This document shows positions 36,701 to 49,776 of a stretch of DNA of 64,000 nt, piece by piece (within the stretch, counting starts at the first letter, position 1; the number at the start of each line of letters is the position of its first letter). Source of the DNA: Brugia malayi (lineage: Eukaryota; Nematoda; Chromadorea; Rhabditida; Onchocercidae); assembly GCF_000002995.4 (NCBI RefSeq), contig NW_025062475.1, forward strand, positions 3,254,528 to 3,318,527, read 5' to 3'. The notes under the pieces were generated by a model. The model worked only from the letters and a program-made list of their open reading frames with translations, made no database searches and was not told the origin of the DNA. The position numbers and the translations under genes are program-made.

Positions 36701-39700
36701 GATAGACATGATTATCTGCAAGTTGTTGTATAGAAAATTGATGAATCATCTTATAGATAGCTGCTCATTTTTGTAAATTATGCTATCAATATTTGCATTA
36801 AAAATAGATTTCTTTTTTTTTTTCATCGAAATGATAGAGTAAGTGATACATTACTCTAAGTTACATTACTTTATTACTTCTACTATTTAATTAAGTAAAA
36901 TGTCTTTTTACTACTTGGAAGAAATCAATTCTTTAACTTTATTTATTCTTTAGATCCGATTAAAATTTCAATATATCTTCAAATTATGCTTATTTTAGAT
37001 TATAGTAATATGAGATAGCATTAATCGAAATATTTTATATGCAATAGTAAGCAGAATTTTTTTTATTATAAATTAGTTACTCTTTTTTTTCCTCTTTATA
37101 AACTTTTAAAATCTGTGAACATTTTAAATATCTATTTAGTGAATATTTTCCAATAAATAATTGAAATTTTGAAACTATTTTTCATTCATAAAAGATTTCC
37201 TACTGTAATAATTTGAATAATTATTGTAGATAGATTTTTCCGATCAATCAATACGATAAATAAACAGTAACAATAATTTGTAACAAATAGAAATGACAAA
37301 TGAAATGAGTGAATGATTTGCATATAAATGAAACAAGTTTAAGTTGAAATTTAAGTTAAAAATATTCCAATGTCACATTTTGAAATAATATTGAAATTTT
37401 TTGCTTCATATATACATTCATCTCATTATTTTAGAAATTATTATATTGACATCTGTCGTAAACAAAAAGCGATTTCAAAAATTATATTTACTGCGCCATC
37501 CCATAAATAGTTTTAACTTATTGAATAGCTCTTTAATAGACTAAATATTTATTAAATTGAATTTCAAGAAAAAAAAAAACTAAACATTTTTTTTTTTGTT
37601 GTTGTTGTTGTATTTTGATCTAAAAAAAAAATAAAAAATATAAATGGAATTTTTTTTCGCTTTTTTTTTCTTTTTTTTTAAAATTAAATGTAATTAAATT
37701 AAAATAAATAAGACTAAAATAGGTTTATGATTTATTAATTTCTTAATTTAGCTAAAAAATAATTTCAAAATTCATTTCAAAATGTAAAAGAATTTTTATC
37801 ACAAAGAAATAATTATTCCTGAAGAGGCTGAAATGAGGTACAATCATTTGTACAAAATGATGTAAAATGTCTTTCTCTTGCTATGTCACCAACCACATCA
37901 CTAACCAATAAGAAATTTTCGAGGACATTTCATCCAAATGTAAATAATGATTACAATTAAGAAGTAAAAAAGGAAAAATGATGATATTAGTGATGCGGAA
38001 GCGGAATGATTGCAAAAAAAAAACAGAAACAGAAACAGAAAAATATATATATTTTTACAAATAAGGAAATATATATATATTTTTGTTTGTTATCTCTCTC
38101 CCTCTCTCTCTCCCTCTCCCTCTCTGTTTATTCGTCTCTTTTTTTTTTGTTTACAATCATCTCCGTTCATTTCTTTTTTCTTTTTTTTTTTACACAAAAT
38201 GGAAAGAAAATATCGTTAGAACCGATTTGCTAATTTGCATAATACATAGATATTCTAAACAGAACGATCAATTCTCTTTGCTTGTGTAAATATTCGATGA
38301 GATGAGAAATTGAAATACTAAATAATATATAATTTTGGAATTTTTTCTTTTTTTTTTCTTTCAAACTAATTTAAAATTTTTAAATTAAAATTTTTTCCAT
38401 CGTGAAAATATCATTTCTGTTAAAAATTTTGTTTTATGAAAGATTAATTAAAATTAAATGATGATTAATGATGATAAATTAACAAAATTTATCACATAAA
38501 TGGTAAAAAATATTACAAATGATCAAAATGATAAATGATTTATTTGTAAATTTTATTTTAACAAAATATTTCCTTCTTTATATTTCACTTTTTTATTTTT
38601 AATCTTAATACTAATATAATCTCATTCTCTAAACTAATTCAGTCATATATGAAATTCATTCATTCACTTACTACAACATTACTTATAAGAAGTTATCTCA
38701 TATTACTCGTCGATTCGATTGCTGTCATTGTCATTTAAGCTTTTTGGATGAGACACTAAAGTGAAAACAATCATTTTGCATATAAATGAGAAAATTTTGA
38801 TGAAGAATTAAACCATCTTTCAAGTCCGTAAATTTCATGAGTACCAGATGTTTACACTGTGCAACTGCTGAAGGTCAATTGTCAATTAAGATAAAGTCAA
38901 TCTTCGTTTCTATCTCTTTCATAATAAAAATGTATTTCTTATAACAGTTTATTTCTAATTTTTATTTGATCAAAAGTAATTGAAAGACTATTGTCTGATA
39001 ACAAAGTGATAATTAGTATGAATATCAAGAGAAAATTAAATAATCTTGGAAACAAGTTTATTAATAATTATACAACGATACTAATTAATAGTGCAAAATA
39101 ATAGTTTCTACTTCTTTTTTTTTATTGCATTTCATAAATTGCAATCCGAAAAATAAGAAATTAGACAATGCCAAAGAACTGCACCAATATTTAAAAAACA
39201 CTCAAAGTGTATTATTAGAGCAAAGAAAGACAATTAAGATCAAAAAATGACTGATAAATTGCTTTTGGACACTCTGTACAGCGACAGCAGTCTTATATCT
39301 TATTGTCTCTTGCCTTTTAATCAAGGTTGAAAATAAATACGAAGTTTTGTTTTTGTCCAATCCATTCATTCACTTTCATTCCAAAAATTTTCAAATTATT
39401 TTCAACACATGATTATAAGGATACAAGAAACAAAATGAACTGCTTGACAAAGATCACTATAAAAACGAACTCAAACAAAATACGCTGCTTAAGTTGAAAT
39501 CAAATCTAACTGGAATGACAGCATTCAAATGAGCGATTTACTAAAAAACTGTCCAATGAAAACAAAGGCACAGCTTCTCAAAATTGGTACATTGCTATAA
39601 TAAAAGTTGTATATATATTAAAAAAAATGCAACACGTAAAAAAAAAAAAGAAAAAAAAAAAAAAAAAAACAGTTAGTAAAATAACTGTTCTTATACGAGT

Positions 39701-39921
39701 ATCTTTTACTAATAAGAATCAAATACATTTAAATCCAAGATGAACAAATCATAATGCACAGGATAAAAAGATCAAGAATTTCGTCTCAGTAAAATAATGA
39801 TTAAACAAAAAAACCAGTAGAATATCAGTCAATATTACATGCATGAAAATCTGATATGTATTGTCGAATCACCCAACAACAAATGACAGGGAGATATTCA
39901 AACTATTTTCAAAAATAATCG
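33702..39921. other. Intergenic region between mig-10 and GCP3
   Basis: About 6.2 kb without a recognisable gene. It should contain the mig-10 promoter and any upstream non-coding or coding exon, and the 3' UTR of the gamma-tubulin complex gene. A less AT-rich island at 35,938-36,090 is the best promoter or first-exon candidate: on the minus strand it contains a short open stretch beginning MTTLTPPSVIPTGSNEIGK, but its donor phase does not fit exon 1 of the mig-10 model. A CT tract lies at 38,094-38,124. The rest is AT-rich filler. Confidence 0.6.
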
Positions 39922-42900
39922 TTAAATTTCACAGTTTCGATAAAAGCCAGTAAAATCTAATCGCAGTGCAAGTTCAACATAATGGATTTTGCGTGGAGGT
40001 GCCGTTAAAATATTGAGTATATCCCGTATAAGCAGCTGAAAAGCATAATAATTCCATGCGATAATATTGAAATAAACACTGCATCTATCTGATAACTAAT
40101 CATTAATGAAAATTTCATGCTATGATTCTGTTCAATGACTACAGCCCTCACATTGCTTTCATTCTTTACTGGAAAAATATCTAATCTAAATGGTTTAACC
40201 TTTAAAAATTCAAAAAACTGCGCAAAGTAAAAAGAAAATCTAAATTAAACATTACTAAACCAACCACAAATTTGGAATTTAGATTTTTCACTTTTGGCTG
40301 ATAACATTCTTCTAAATGTTGTTGCAATTCTTCCAAGCGAATCCGTTCTTCCTCTTGTTCGAAAAATTTGGTATCATAAACATCTTTGTGAGCCAAAAAT
40401 TTCTGTTGTTCATTGAAACGTTTACGAGCCTCAATTGCATCGACCATCTAAATTAAATTAAACCATTTCGGTCTCAAAATGCATAATGATGCTGAAATTT
40501 TTATATCATGTACATAAAGAAGAAAAAACCAGTCTTAATATAATTTACCTTTGATCGGAAAGTGCTGTAGTATCTGAGAAGATCTCTTATTAATGAGAAA
40601 AGTACACAAAACAAGTTATGCACCACCTAAAAAATAATGTCATTTTAGCCAAAATCAAATATTTAAGAAGTAATATCAAGCAGAGATAGAATAAATTGAA
40701 AAAAAGATTAAAAGATTTAAGAAACAAAATTTTACCGTGGTTTCTTCATTTAAGAAAAGGTCTTCTTCAAGTTGTCCAAGGTAACGACTATGTGCCTCTA
40801 TGATACCATCTAGATCATCAACATCATCCATTTCAAGAAACAAGGATGTTCGACGACGTAACACAATCTGCAAAATAATTACAAAAACATTTTTCTTTTT
40901 TTGTTTTGTTTTGAAAATAAAGCAAAATTATACAATATCTTATAGGAGTACTTTCTGACTCAAAAGTATATTATGAGATTAAAAAAAGTAATATATAAAG
41001 TATATTATGAGATTCTGACTCAAAAGTATACCATAAGATGTAAATCACTGAGTATAACATTATTTATCAAATTTGCTTCCAACTGAATGATTTAAGAAAA
41101 CTCTGTCATAAGAAGCATCATGGATGAAAGAAAGAAAAACTTACACTATTTGAAATATAGGAACGCACAATACTCAAAATTTGAGACATTCGAGCAAAAG
41201 AAACTGTGAACATATTCACCACTAGTGTAGCATCTGAAACAATTAATCGAATAGAACCATTTTTGAACAGCTATTATTCAACAACGCATAAAATAGTGAG
41301 GCAAATAATAAAAATAAAATAAGATCTATAAAGCATAAAATACATAACAGGACCTGCAAAGCTCTTCTTACCGCTATCTCTGCAAACTATCTGAATTATA
41401 AAAAAAAAAATAAGTAACGTTCTGAATCATTTAAATAAACAATTTCAGCGGAGAAAGTAAGCAATAATTTTTGAAGAAATCGCAACAGTTAAAACAAACC
41501 AGACAACGGTTCATTCTTCATAAAACAGTAGTGATCCAACAAAGCAGCAGTAAGTTGAAAATCAGTTGAAAGCAAAAGCCATATAAATTCAAATGCATTA
41601 TCGTAACGTTCCATTGCACTAAAAAATTATCAATTTCATCAAAAAAAAAAAAAAAAAAAAAAAACGAACTTGAAAACAAAAAACTGCAATGTCATAAAAT
41701 TGCATAAATCAAATATCCTGTAAATTACAAGAAGTAAAAATTCTGGCACTCGATTCCGAAGTATAGACGGAAACTAAAAAGTTACAATAAAGAATTGTTC
41801 TAAAAATTGTTCTTTTTCAGTAAGCCAATTAAACAAAGGTTGTTAGCTGACTTAAAATTAATGTCCTATTTTAAGTTGCAGCAAGCATGTCTGCATAACA
41901 AACTTTAGCTAACTCAATTTCTATCATTTATGATTAAAATTTTTATTATGAAGCTTAGTTTAGTATCCAAAAGGACATATGTATTCATAATATAAAAGAT
42001 ATAAGTTCAAATTCGTAGTGCACACATACAAATTTGCAAAAGCATCAAAATGTACGAACAAGTAGTTAAAAATGAACAAACCTTTTGCTCAGAACAATTG
42101 AGATCGGAATTTTAGACTCATAATTCAAGCGAATGGTTGCACAGCCATTTTGATCTCGAGGACTTGCAATGATACATGAATCACCTGCTTCATTAATTCC
42201 TTCTATTCTACCACAAGTTGCATCAATCGTTGCTCCTTTCAAAATATTTTTTGGCCAACTCTTACACTGCTGAATGGCTGCAGTGAATGCATCAGAAACT
42301 TGATTCGAATTCAATTTCAACATATCATCGTTATCACTTGTTTTTTCCCTGAAATTGATCGAACTAACTCAAAAGCTAAATTTTTACACTAATATACATT
42401 AATCGTTATTGAAAATGCAGTACGGCTAAACTCATTATTAACACTGTGTGATTGGTGCAATATTGGATGTTGTCGGTGATGATGCAAATTAGTCTTAGTC
42501 ATAAGATCTGTCTTGGATTATCCTTCTAAGATTATTTGAATTATTGTTTCATCCGAATTTACCTGCTTTCATTTTCACAATTCTGACTGCTCTATACTGA
42601 ATATCAACTACTACTGAGTTAATGTATTAAAGAAGGAATTTTTTAGTACTCAAAGATGTATAACACAGTACAATGCACTACAGAATAAGACTTAATACTT
42701 TGAATTACATCAGTCTTTATCAGAAAGTAATCCATTCCATTAACTGAATTAAAGAACTCATCAAAGAATTCACACTAACATCAATTTTGCATAAAAGGTT
42801 AATGCAAAATTTTCGTCGCTCAACAAATAATGCTGCTCAATCGCCAATATATGAGCATGAAAGTTATATTTTTGAACGATATTCTGTGAAACTTTGCCAC

Positions 42901-45900
42901 TCATTTGACAACATAACCTAAAATTCAAAAAAATTTTAAAATAGAAATTATTATGAAATAAATTGAAAGATATTGTTTGGATAAAAAAACGGTATATATT
43001 TTAAAATTTAAAACTATTTTGAATGCAAAGTAATTGCAACCAAAATTTGTCGAATAAGTAAAAATCAAAAATAGTGTTGACATATTGGAAAAAAAAAAAA
43101 AAGACAAATCATATCTGGCAGAATTTTTGAGGGACAATAAAGAAAAAAAACATACTTTTTAACAGTACGCCAAAGATGATGACCAGCTGAAACAAATAAA
43201 TAGCATTTCAATGGATCAACCGAAGAAAATATGCGTTGTCTTTCGTGCAAATCGTCATCTTCCATACCCATCAAATTCAAAAGGGTTACGCTTTTCCCAA
43301 CAATAAAAATCTAAACAAATTTATACAGACAGTGAAAATCAATTAATTTTATCAGAAATTTCCAGAAAAAAAAAAACTCAAACAGAAAACCAAAACAATA
43401 GAATTTTCTTCCAGTGGATATCAAAGTATGTTCAGCTTCAATTGCAAACAAAATAACTTAAGCCTAGAAATTTGTAAGAACAAGATTTCAAGAAATAGCT
43501 CCTTCTGATGCACCTTTTCTTTTAGTCCTTCAAACTGTTGGAAGATTGTTGGTACTGCATCATCTATTATTATATATTCATTTAACCAATTTTCTTCCAC
43601 AGCCCATTTGTTTTGCGATTCGATCATCCACTAAAAATGATTCTGCCAAATTTTATGTAAAACCATTCCTTTCAAAGCAAAAAATTGGAATTTCTAAGGC
43701 GGTCATAACTTTTTATAATTTTAATTTATCTTATTCATTAAATTTACTACTGTTTGTTATTTCCTTAATTCATTATTATTTTGTAAAGTGGAACAGATCA
43801 ATCGTTAAAACTGTATCACTCTTAATCAAATATAACTGATAGTTATTGATTTCGTGGTGTAAACTCAAACTCAGCTAGATGACTAACAACACAAACAGGT
43901 AAAAAGTAAAAAATACTCGGAAACCAGGATCCATCAATCGACCATAAACAAGCCAGTTATGAAGGCATTCATGAAAAATATACATCATAGGGCGCAATAT
44001 CACGTGCAGAAATTGTGTTATAAATTTATTGGAGATACTCCTAAAGCAGCAAATTTTTAGACTGATATGAAAATAAATCTTCGTACTCTTTTAATTCAGG
44101 TGTTTACAAAAATAGTAAAAATATATTTGATCATCATATTGAAAAATAATCAAATTTCGAATTACCAATAAAATGAGCAGAGCATATTGAAAATATGCAT
44201 CCCTTTGAGATCGTCAAAAGTAAGAATGAATTTCGAAAAAAGTGGCAACAAAATTTCCCAATTAGACAATGCAACCAAAACATCCAAACAAGTAAACGAT
44301 CCTCGATTGGACATGTACTAAAAACCATTTTAAGCTCATTTATATATATTGACAAAGAAATGCTTGAGTGTCTTATAATGTTCTGAATGTAGTAGTGTAG
44401 CAAAAAAAAAAACCTGAAATTTTGTTTATATTTGCCAAACTAAAAAAGACTACATACCTTTGTATATAACATGGAGACGAGGTTCATGTAACTTGATAAT
44501 ACTTCGGACAAACCTGTGTAGAAAGCCTGAAATAATTAGTCAGAGGATGAATTTGTCTCGTTATTTACCATTCATTTCGTTTCAATTCTGTGTTCCAGCA
44601 TTAATTAATATGATAGGTATCTTAAAATGAGCTGAAATAACATCCAGTAAAATTTCAAAACTGAAACGAATAACGGATTCTACTTAGCAAAATTTGTTCA
44701 TGCAGATCAAATTAGTAGATGTTATCTAGCAGAATTTCATTTCAAAAAATCTTATAGAAGATCCAAAACAGGATCTGACTGCATCGAAATTTGACAAAAA
44801 AAAAAAAAAAAAAACAGAAAAGCAAAGTGAAAGTATTACTCGTATACCATAGCGCTCATAATAATTATGTATGCCAAAATTTTTTCATCTTAACTTGTCT
44901 GTAAAACGAAAAGCAGAAAGAAGTAAAACAGACTAGAACAAGACGATCCGAGGACGGTTTTTGTGATTCATGTTGTAAATGCAAATAAGCACTTGCGATG
45001 GGCAACAATCGTAACAGCTGAAATCGTAAAGTGTCGTCGATTGCAAACATTTCGCCTAATTGTAACTCAGCATGCCTGTGATCGCGACATATAATGTAAG
45101 TACCTTCGATACCTTGCAAAGCCATCAGTACATGTCTTGTCAGTTCGTCTTCAGATAAAACTGCAAATTTTGTTGATTAAAATTGCCCTTTTGTGCGATC
45201 CCCTCTTTACATATAAGATAAAGAGCAAATTTTTGCAGTTCCTATTTCAATATTTGATAAAAAAAGGAAAGGAAAAACAAATCCAAAGATTCGATTGTCG
45301 ACAAGAATACGACAACAATCAAAGAAGTGACATTACTTAACTTATAATGGTTACGCTTTATTTAGAAAAAACAAAAATTATCATCTCTTACCAAAATTTG
45401 AATAACACTGAGATTATACAACAGGCTTTAAAATCAAACGTAATCAACACTAACCTGAAGGATGTGCCGCTCGTCCGGTAAGTGCAGAAGTCTGTGGACT
45501 TAAAAGCTGTACGTGTTCGGGCCTACAAGAATTCTTCAAAAAAAAAAGCATCAAAGCTAATTTTTAATTAAAGTAATGTAAAGATTTTTTCCCACAACTT
45601 TTATTTGAGATAAACTACAGAATAATCATCAAAAATGCTTGCGCTAGTATTAATACCAAATCACAAAAGAATATGAAGTAAAGCATAGTTAAAATTACTT
45701 TCAATATGAAATAGAAATATAGAAAAAAAAAATTTAAGATTAAAGGCGTACGAAAAAAAGCTTTCATCGCTATTCCTGGTACTTGGTGTCGTCGAATGGC
45801 TTAGAGCAAATCTGGTGGTACGTTGTCGGGATATCGGTGTTATCGAAGTAGTACTGGTATTTGCATTTACTAATCTCAGCTTTGCACTTCGCTCAGCTTT

Positions 45901-47636
45901 CTTAGCATACTGGAAAAGATTGCATTAAGGCATTTGTAACAACAAATTTTCTTGCATTTTTCTAGTTTTGATATTTAGTTTTTTAAAAATTCCAATAAGA
46001 ATAGACGATAAATATGAAAAAATAAAGATGAAGAATAGTGATCATAAAGATAAAGAATCATGAAGATCATAAAAATTGTTCTTTTTTCTGGATATCTGTT
46101 TAAACAACTCTAGTTCTCTATGATTCACTTCTTTTCCATTCTTTTTAAGCATGAAACGTATTATTGTTGATTTCAACATTTCCAAAGCAACAAAAATATT
46201 TGTTCAGTAGAAGTGGAAAGACCAATTAAAAATATGGAGCATATGAAGAATGCAGTGTTGAGAAATATTGTAGAAGAATTAAACTAGGACATAAAGGCTA
46301 GGTAAAATTCGCTCCATATATTGAGCATACCAGATACTACGTGATTATACGCGACAAACTCCTACATCAACTTTCTAACTAAATATTAAACCACATACGG
46401 AAAAAAGAGATTGCAAAACAAATCAAGGGAAACATGAATGCTTTTAAAAAAAAAAAATAAAATAAAATAGGAGTTCAACAAAAAACTCGTGCAACATAAA
46501 AATAAAATTTTTCAGAATTATTTCAACCCTTCTAATAATAAGTGCATTAAAAGACCACTGCAAATTGGTAGCACTCTAAAAAAAATGATTATGAAAGAAG
46601 AACACTTTTAAAAACGCCTAAAGGCATGTTTTAAAAACTCTTCCTGCTTTATAGTACCAAATTTTCTCAAATGACGAAAATGCGAAAAGCCAAATGTTTA
46701 AAAGTAATAAAAACATATATGACATAAAAAAAGCATGTTTAAATAATGAAATAAGACTTAAAGAAATATTAAGCAAAAAGTCTGATGATAGATTTCGCAG
46801 TTAACATACCCGATCGCCCGCAGCATAGGCTACAAGAAACAGAACTAATTTGTCTGCATCCATCAAATCTTGTCGTATTTGCAGTCGATGTACTATGTCC
46901 TCAAAAAGGGCAGCCTTTCTTCCATTTCGTTTTATATCTGTAAAAAACACTTAGTTAGTATGGATAAATTGATCAATGAATCTATGCATATACATTCAAA
47001 AATCTCCGTGAATAAGTTATAACAAAATATATTAAAAAAACTGAAACCAAATATTCTATTAAATTTTGAATAGTCTAATGTATAATTAAAATGATCACAC
47101 ATTTTTTTCGAACTCGTTCGATTTCTTTCGCCGCATCAACTTGAAAAGCTGTACAATGTCCCAAAAGAAACAAAGATAAATCTTCACGATCAGAAGCTGA
47201 AATTAAATAAATAAAGAAGAATATTAAATTCAATATTATTTTACTCACAGGATCATGACTTTATGAAATATAGTCAACTATGTACCTTTGGAAAGTATTA
47301 TACGTTTGACAGCATTTCAATTTCCAATATGTTTCAGTACTTATTTCAGGCACTATTTATTATTGTTTATGGATTACCAACTTATCACTGAAGTCTAAGA
47401 CATGAAAAGTTTTTGATTATTGTATTAGGAATAGCAAAGCAGAAAGTAAGTTTAACACATAAGGCTGTATTATTTTATCGTCGAATGTGAGTACTACCAA
47501 TATGCAATCAAAAATAACAAAAACTATTACAGAAAAATCCAAAAAAAAAAAAAAATGAAAACATACGGTCGCAGTTAAATTCTTGTATGAAATGATCTAA
47601 AAGTGGATTAAAAGTAGACGCGCTAGATTCCATCAT
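39922..47636 (-). CDS. gip-1: Gamma-tubulin complex component 3 (GCP3/Spc98 family)
   Basis: Twenty exons sum to 2,499 nt, an 832-residue protein (human GCP3 is about 907): 47636-47567, 47196-47101, 46937-46810, 45909-45752, 45522-45455, 45160-44934, 44526-44458, 44317-44166, 44040-43917, 43630-43514, 43310-43156, 42917-42780, 42348-42082, 41618-41500, 41233-41145, 40867-40736, 40626-40549, 40447-40268, 40217-40200, 40035-39922. The N-terminal helices (KEIERVRKKYIKRNGRKAAL, DADKLVLFLVAYAAGDR) align with GCP3 rather than GCP2. GRIP1 starts near residue 184 (VLMALQGIEGTYI), includes FQLLRLLPIASAYLHL and YGRLMDPGF. GRIP2 includes FEFIWLLLSTDFQ, DDLDGIIEAHSRYLGQLEED and the C-terminal ELALRLDFTGFYRN. 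GCP3 pairs with GCP2 to bind gamma-tubulin and nucleate microtubules at centrosomes. Start: MM at 47636 follows a TTTGCAG by 17 nt, a likely trans-splice site; the frame also stays open upstream. Exon 4 uses a weak donor (TC|GTACGC). It lies 0.85 kb downstream of phf-5 on the same strand. The symbol is that of the C. elegans GCP3 orthologue. Confidence 0.9.
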
Positions 47637-48488
47637 GCATTTGGTGTTCGAACTGCAAACCATATGTTTTTTAAGCGATACGTTTCTCGACAATATATAG
47701 GCAAACAAATAAGATTAAAGAAATTACTGAGTAATTTAGAATCAATAAAATAAATGGATGAGCCAAATTCACAATTTGTCGGACTAAATTTCGTCTATTC
47801 AATGTAGTAACATGACCTGGAAATTATGTAAGTACATTTATATGTATATATGTTGATATTTTAACTTGAGAAAAATCTTCATAAAGTAACTTCTAATCAT
47901 AACGAAAGTAGAATACTTCTTCCCTTTTAAAATTGATCAGCAAAGTAGTCATAACATAAAATAAAACAATGTATGCTGCATTATAGAGCCATGTGATCAA
48001 TATAAATCAACGAGGCAAGTATGAAAATGAAGTTTTACTTTTAGACATAAAAATATAAATAATGACAAGTAAAATAAAGCAATCAACAGAATGCTTAAAT
48101 GACCAAAAATTTTTTCATTCAGTAAAAAGCAACTGAAAAGTGAACTTTTAAACAAAAGAATTTCACACTTTTCTTAATAAACGATTTTCAATTAATGATC
48201 GCAACTACAGAGATGATGTCAAGACATACTTGTAAACTTATAAGAATACATCAAAGGCTTTTGCATACAATATAATTAACAATGAAGACTAAAATCAAAA
48301 GATCTGAAATACCGGAAACATCAACAAAAAAAAAAATTTTTTTTTATTCAAACTTAATAAAGACGGCAATAATTTAAAACAAATAGCTCTAAGCAATATG
48401 CACGCAATTATTTAAATTCAAAAACAATACACGCTATATGCGCTGTATATAGTAATCATCATTCAAATAAAACAAACATAAACAGATG
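47637..48488. other. Spacer between PHF5A and GCP3
   Basis: Contains the PHF5A 3' UTR, with a minus-strand AATAAA at 48,343-48,348 about 140 nt past the stop, and the region ahead of GCP3. A short ATG-started frame (ATG at 47,640, five codons, stop TAG) overlaps the GCP3 start out of frame. The two genes share orientation, so an operon is possible but unproven. Confidence 0.5.
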
Positions 48489-49776
48489 CTATCCATTTTT
48501 TTTAAAACCATATTTTTTCCTCTCATAAAAGAGATCTGTTTTGGCACTTCCTAAATTGACTATTTTTGGACAGCCATCTCGATCTTTTTCCATAATCGTA
48601 CATTCCTTGCAATAATAAGCATCACTCACTCCCGAACCCCCACAAATGACACAGCGTCCCTAAAAGCATGTTATCGATTAAATTTGATTAAACTTTAAAT
48701 CAAATAATTTCAAATAACTCGAAAAACTATCATAAAAAAATAACAAAAACATAAAAGAAAATAATCATGAAAGTTGCTACTTCCAAAATTGAATATTAAA
48801 GAGTTATATTATTAATGAAAGCAAAAAACTGTTAATTACTAAAGGAAACCAAGGTAGTACTCTTTGTTTCTCATTTCAGAAATTACTAATTCAAGATGAA
48901 ATTTAAAAAAAAGAAAAACCAAATGAGAAACTTGAGACAGATGGTAAATTCTGCTTAATAAAACTCCTTAAGATAGACTTACAAAACTTAGCATTTAATC
49001 TACTAATTTAGATATGTAAATTTTTGCAAGGATAATGAAATACTGTTCAATAAAACAATTCAAACATTCATTAGCTCTCACCTGATATGACCCATAATTA
49101 CATTCATCACAAATCCTTACTAGCGTACATGGCCGAACATACGAATCACATATAACACAACGACCATCACCTACAAATAAAACTAATGAAATTAATATTG
49201 CAAATAAAATTGGAAATGAAACTAATCCTACAACGAAAATAAAACATCTTGCAAATTGCTAAACAAATTAGATGAAGTAATACAGTAAATCCCAATAATA
49301 TAAAAGTGTATTATTGGGCTTAACTGATACAGAATATATAATTATCCTGTTCATTACACTGATTAATATTTGAATAAATAGAAGACCAATTAATGATTGA
49401 GCAACTATTAAGGCAGCATGCCAACCAAAACCTGAATACTATCAAGCTTCTAGAATCATTTAATGTCGCATAACTAATACTATCCGTCAAGGTCCTCTTT
49501 TTCAAGCCCTGAGAGGATGCTATCACCAGAAACAATACTATCAGGCATCACAACTGATTCATTTCAGACATTTGCTGCTTAGTTTTAAATGCTAGGCATT
49601 ATTTAGTAAAAATAACAGCTTATTAAAAGTTTCAAGGATTATGTCAATAACAAACTTGACATTCCTAAGAAAGATCTAAGAAAGAAAAAAAAGAAAATAC
49701 ATTTTTCGCAAAGTCGACCAATAGCAACACCTGGCTGTTTACGACAAAAAATCAAATCTGGATGATGTTTCGCCAT
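48489..49776 (-). CDS. phf-5: PHD finger-like protein 5A (SF3b14b), U2 snRNP SF3b subunit
   Basis: Three exons (49776-49701, 49170-49082, 48659-48489) encode 111 residues, one more than human PHF5A (110), which it matches almost residue for residue: [70 protein letters not shown]. All zinc-binding cysteines are present (C11, C23, C26, C30, C33, C40, C46, C49, C58, C61, C72, C75, C85), forming the knotted three-zinc fold. The protein sits in the SF3b complex next to SF3B1 and helps form the pocket that holds the branch-point adenosine in the spliceosome. The C-terminus ends NG instead of the usual R. It is divergent from TRAPPC2L, with 605 bp between the two start codons. Confidence 0.97.

Noticed and set aside
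40676..40735. Extension of GCP3 exon 16 past ACCACG
   Set aside because: A GTAAAA donor follows and the next exon (VVHNLFCVLFSLIRDLLRYY) continues the alignment.
43546..43839. 97-codon plus-strand frame
   Set aside because: Antisense shadow of GCP3 exon 10 and its upstream intron.
44134..44403. Minus-strand frame in another register over GCP3 exon 8
   Set aside because: The frame following the TTTTTAG acceptor at 44,318 fits the flanking phases and GRIP1 alignment; this one does not.
44865..44933. Read-through extension of GCP3 exon 6 (VCFTSFCF...)
   Set aside because: Splicing at CTA|GTCTGT joins directly in frame to the exon encoding AFYTGLSEVLSSYM, which matches the family; the extension does not.
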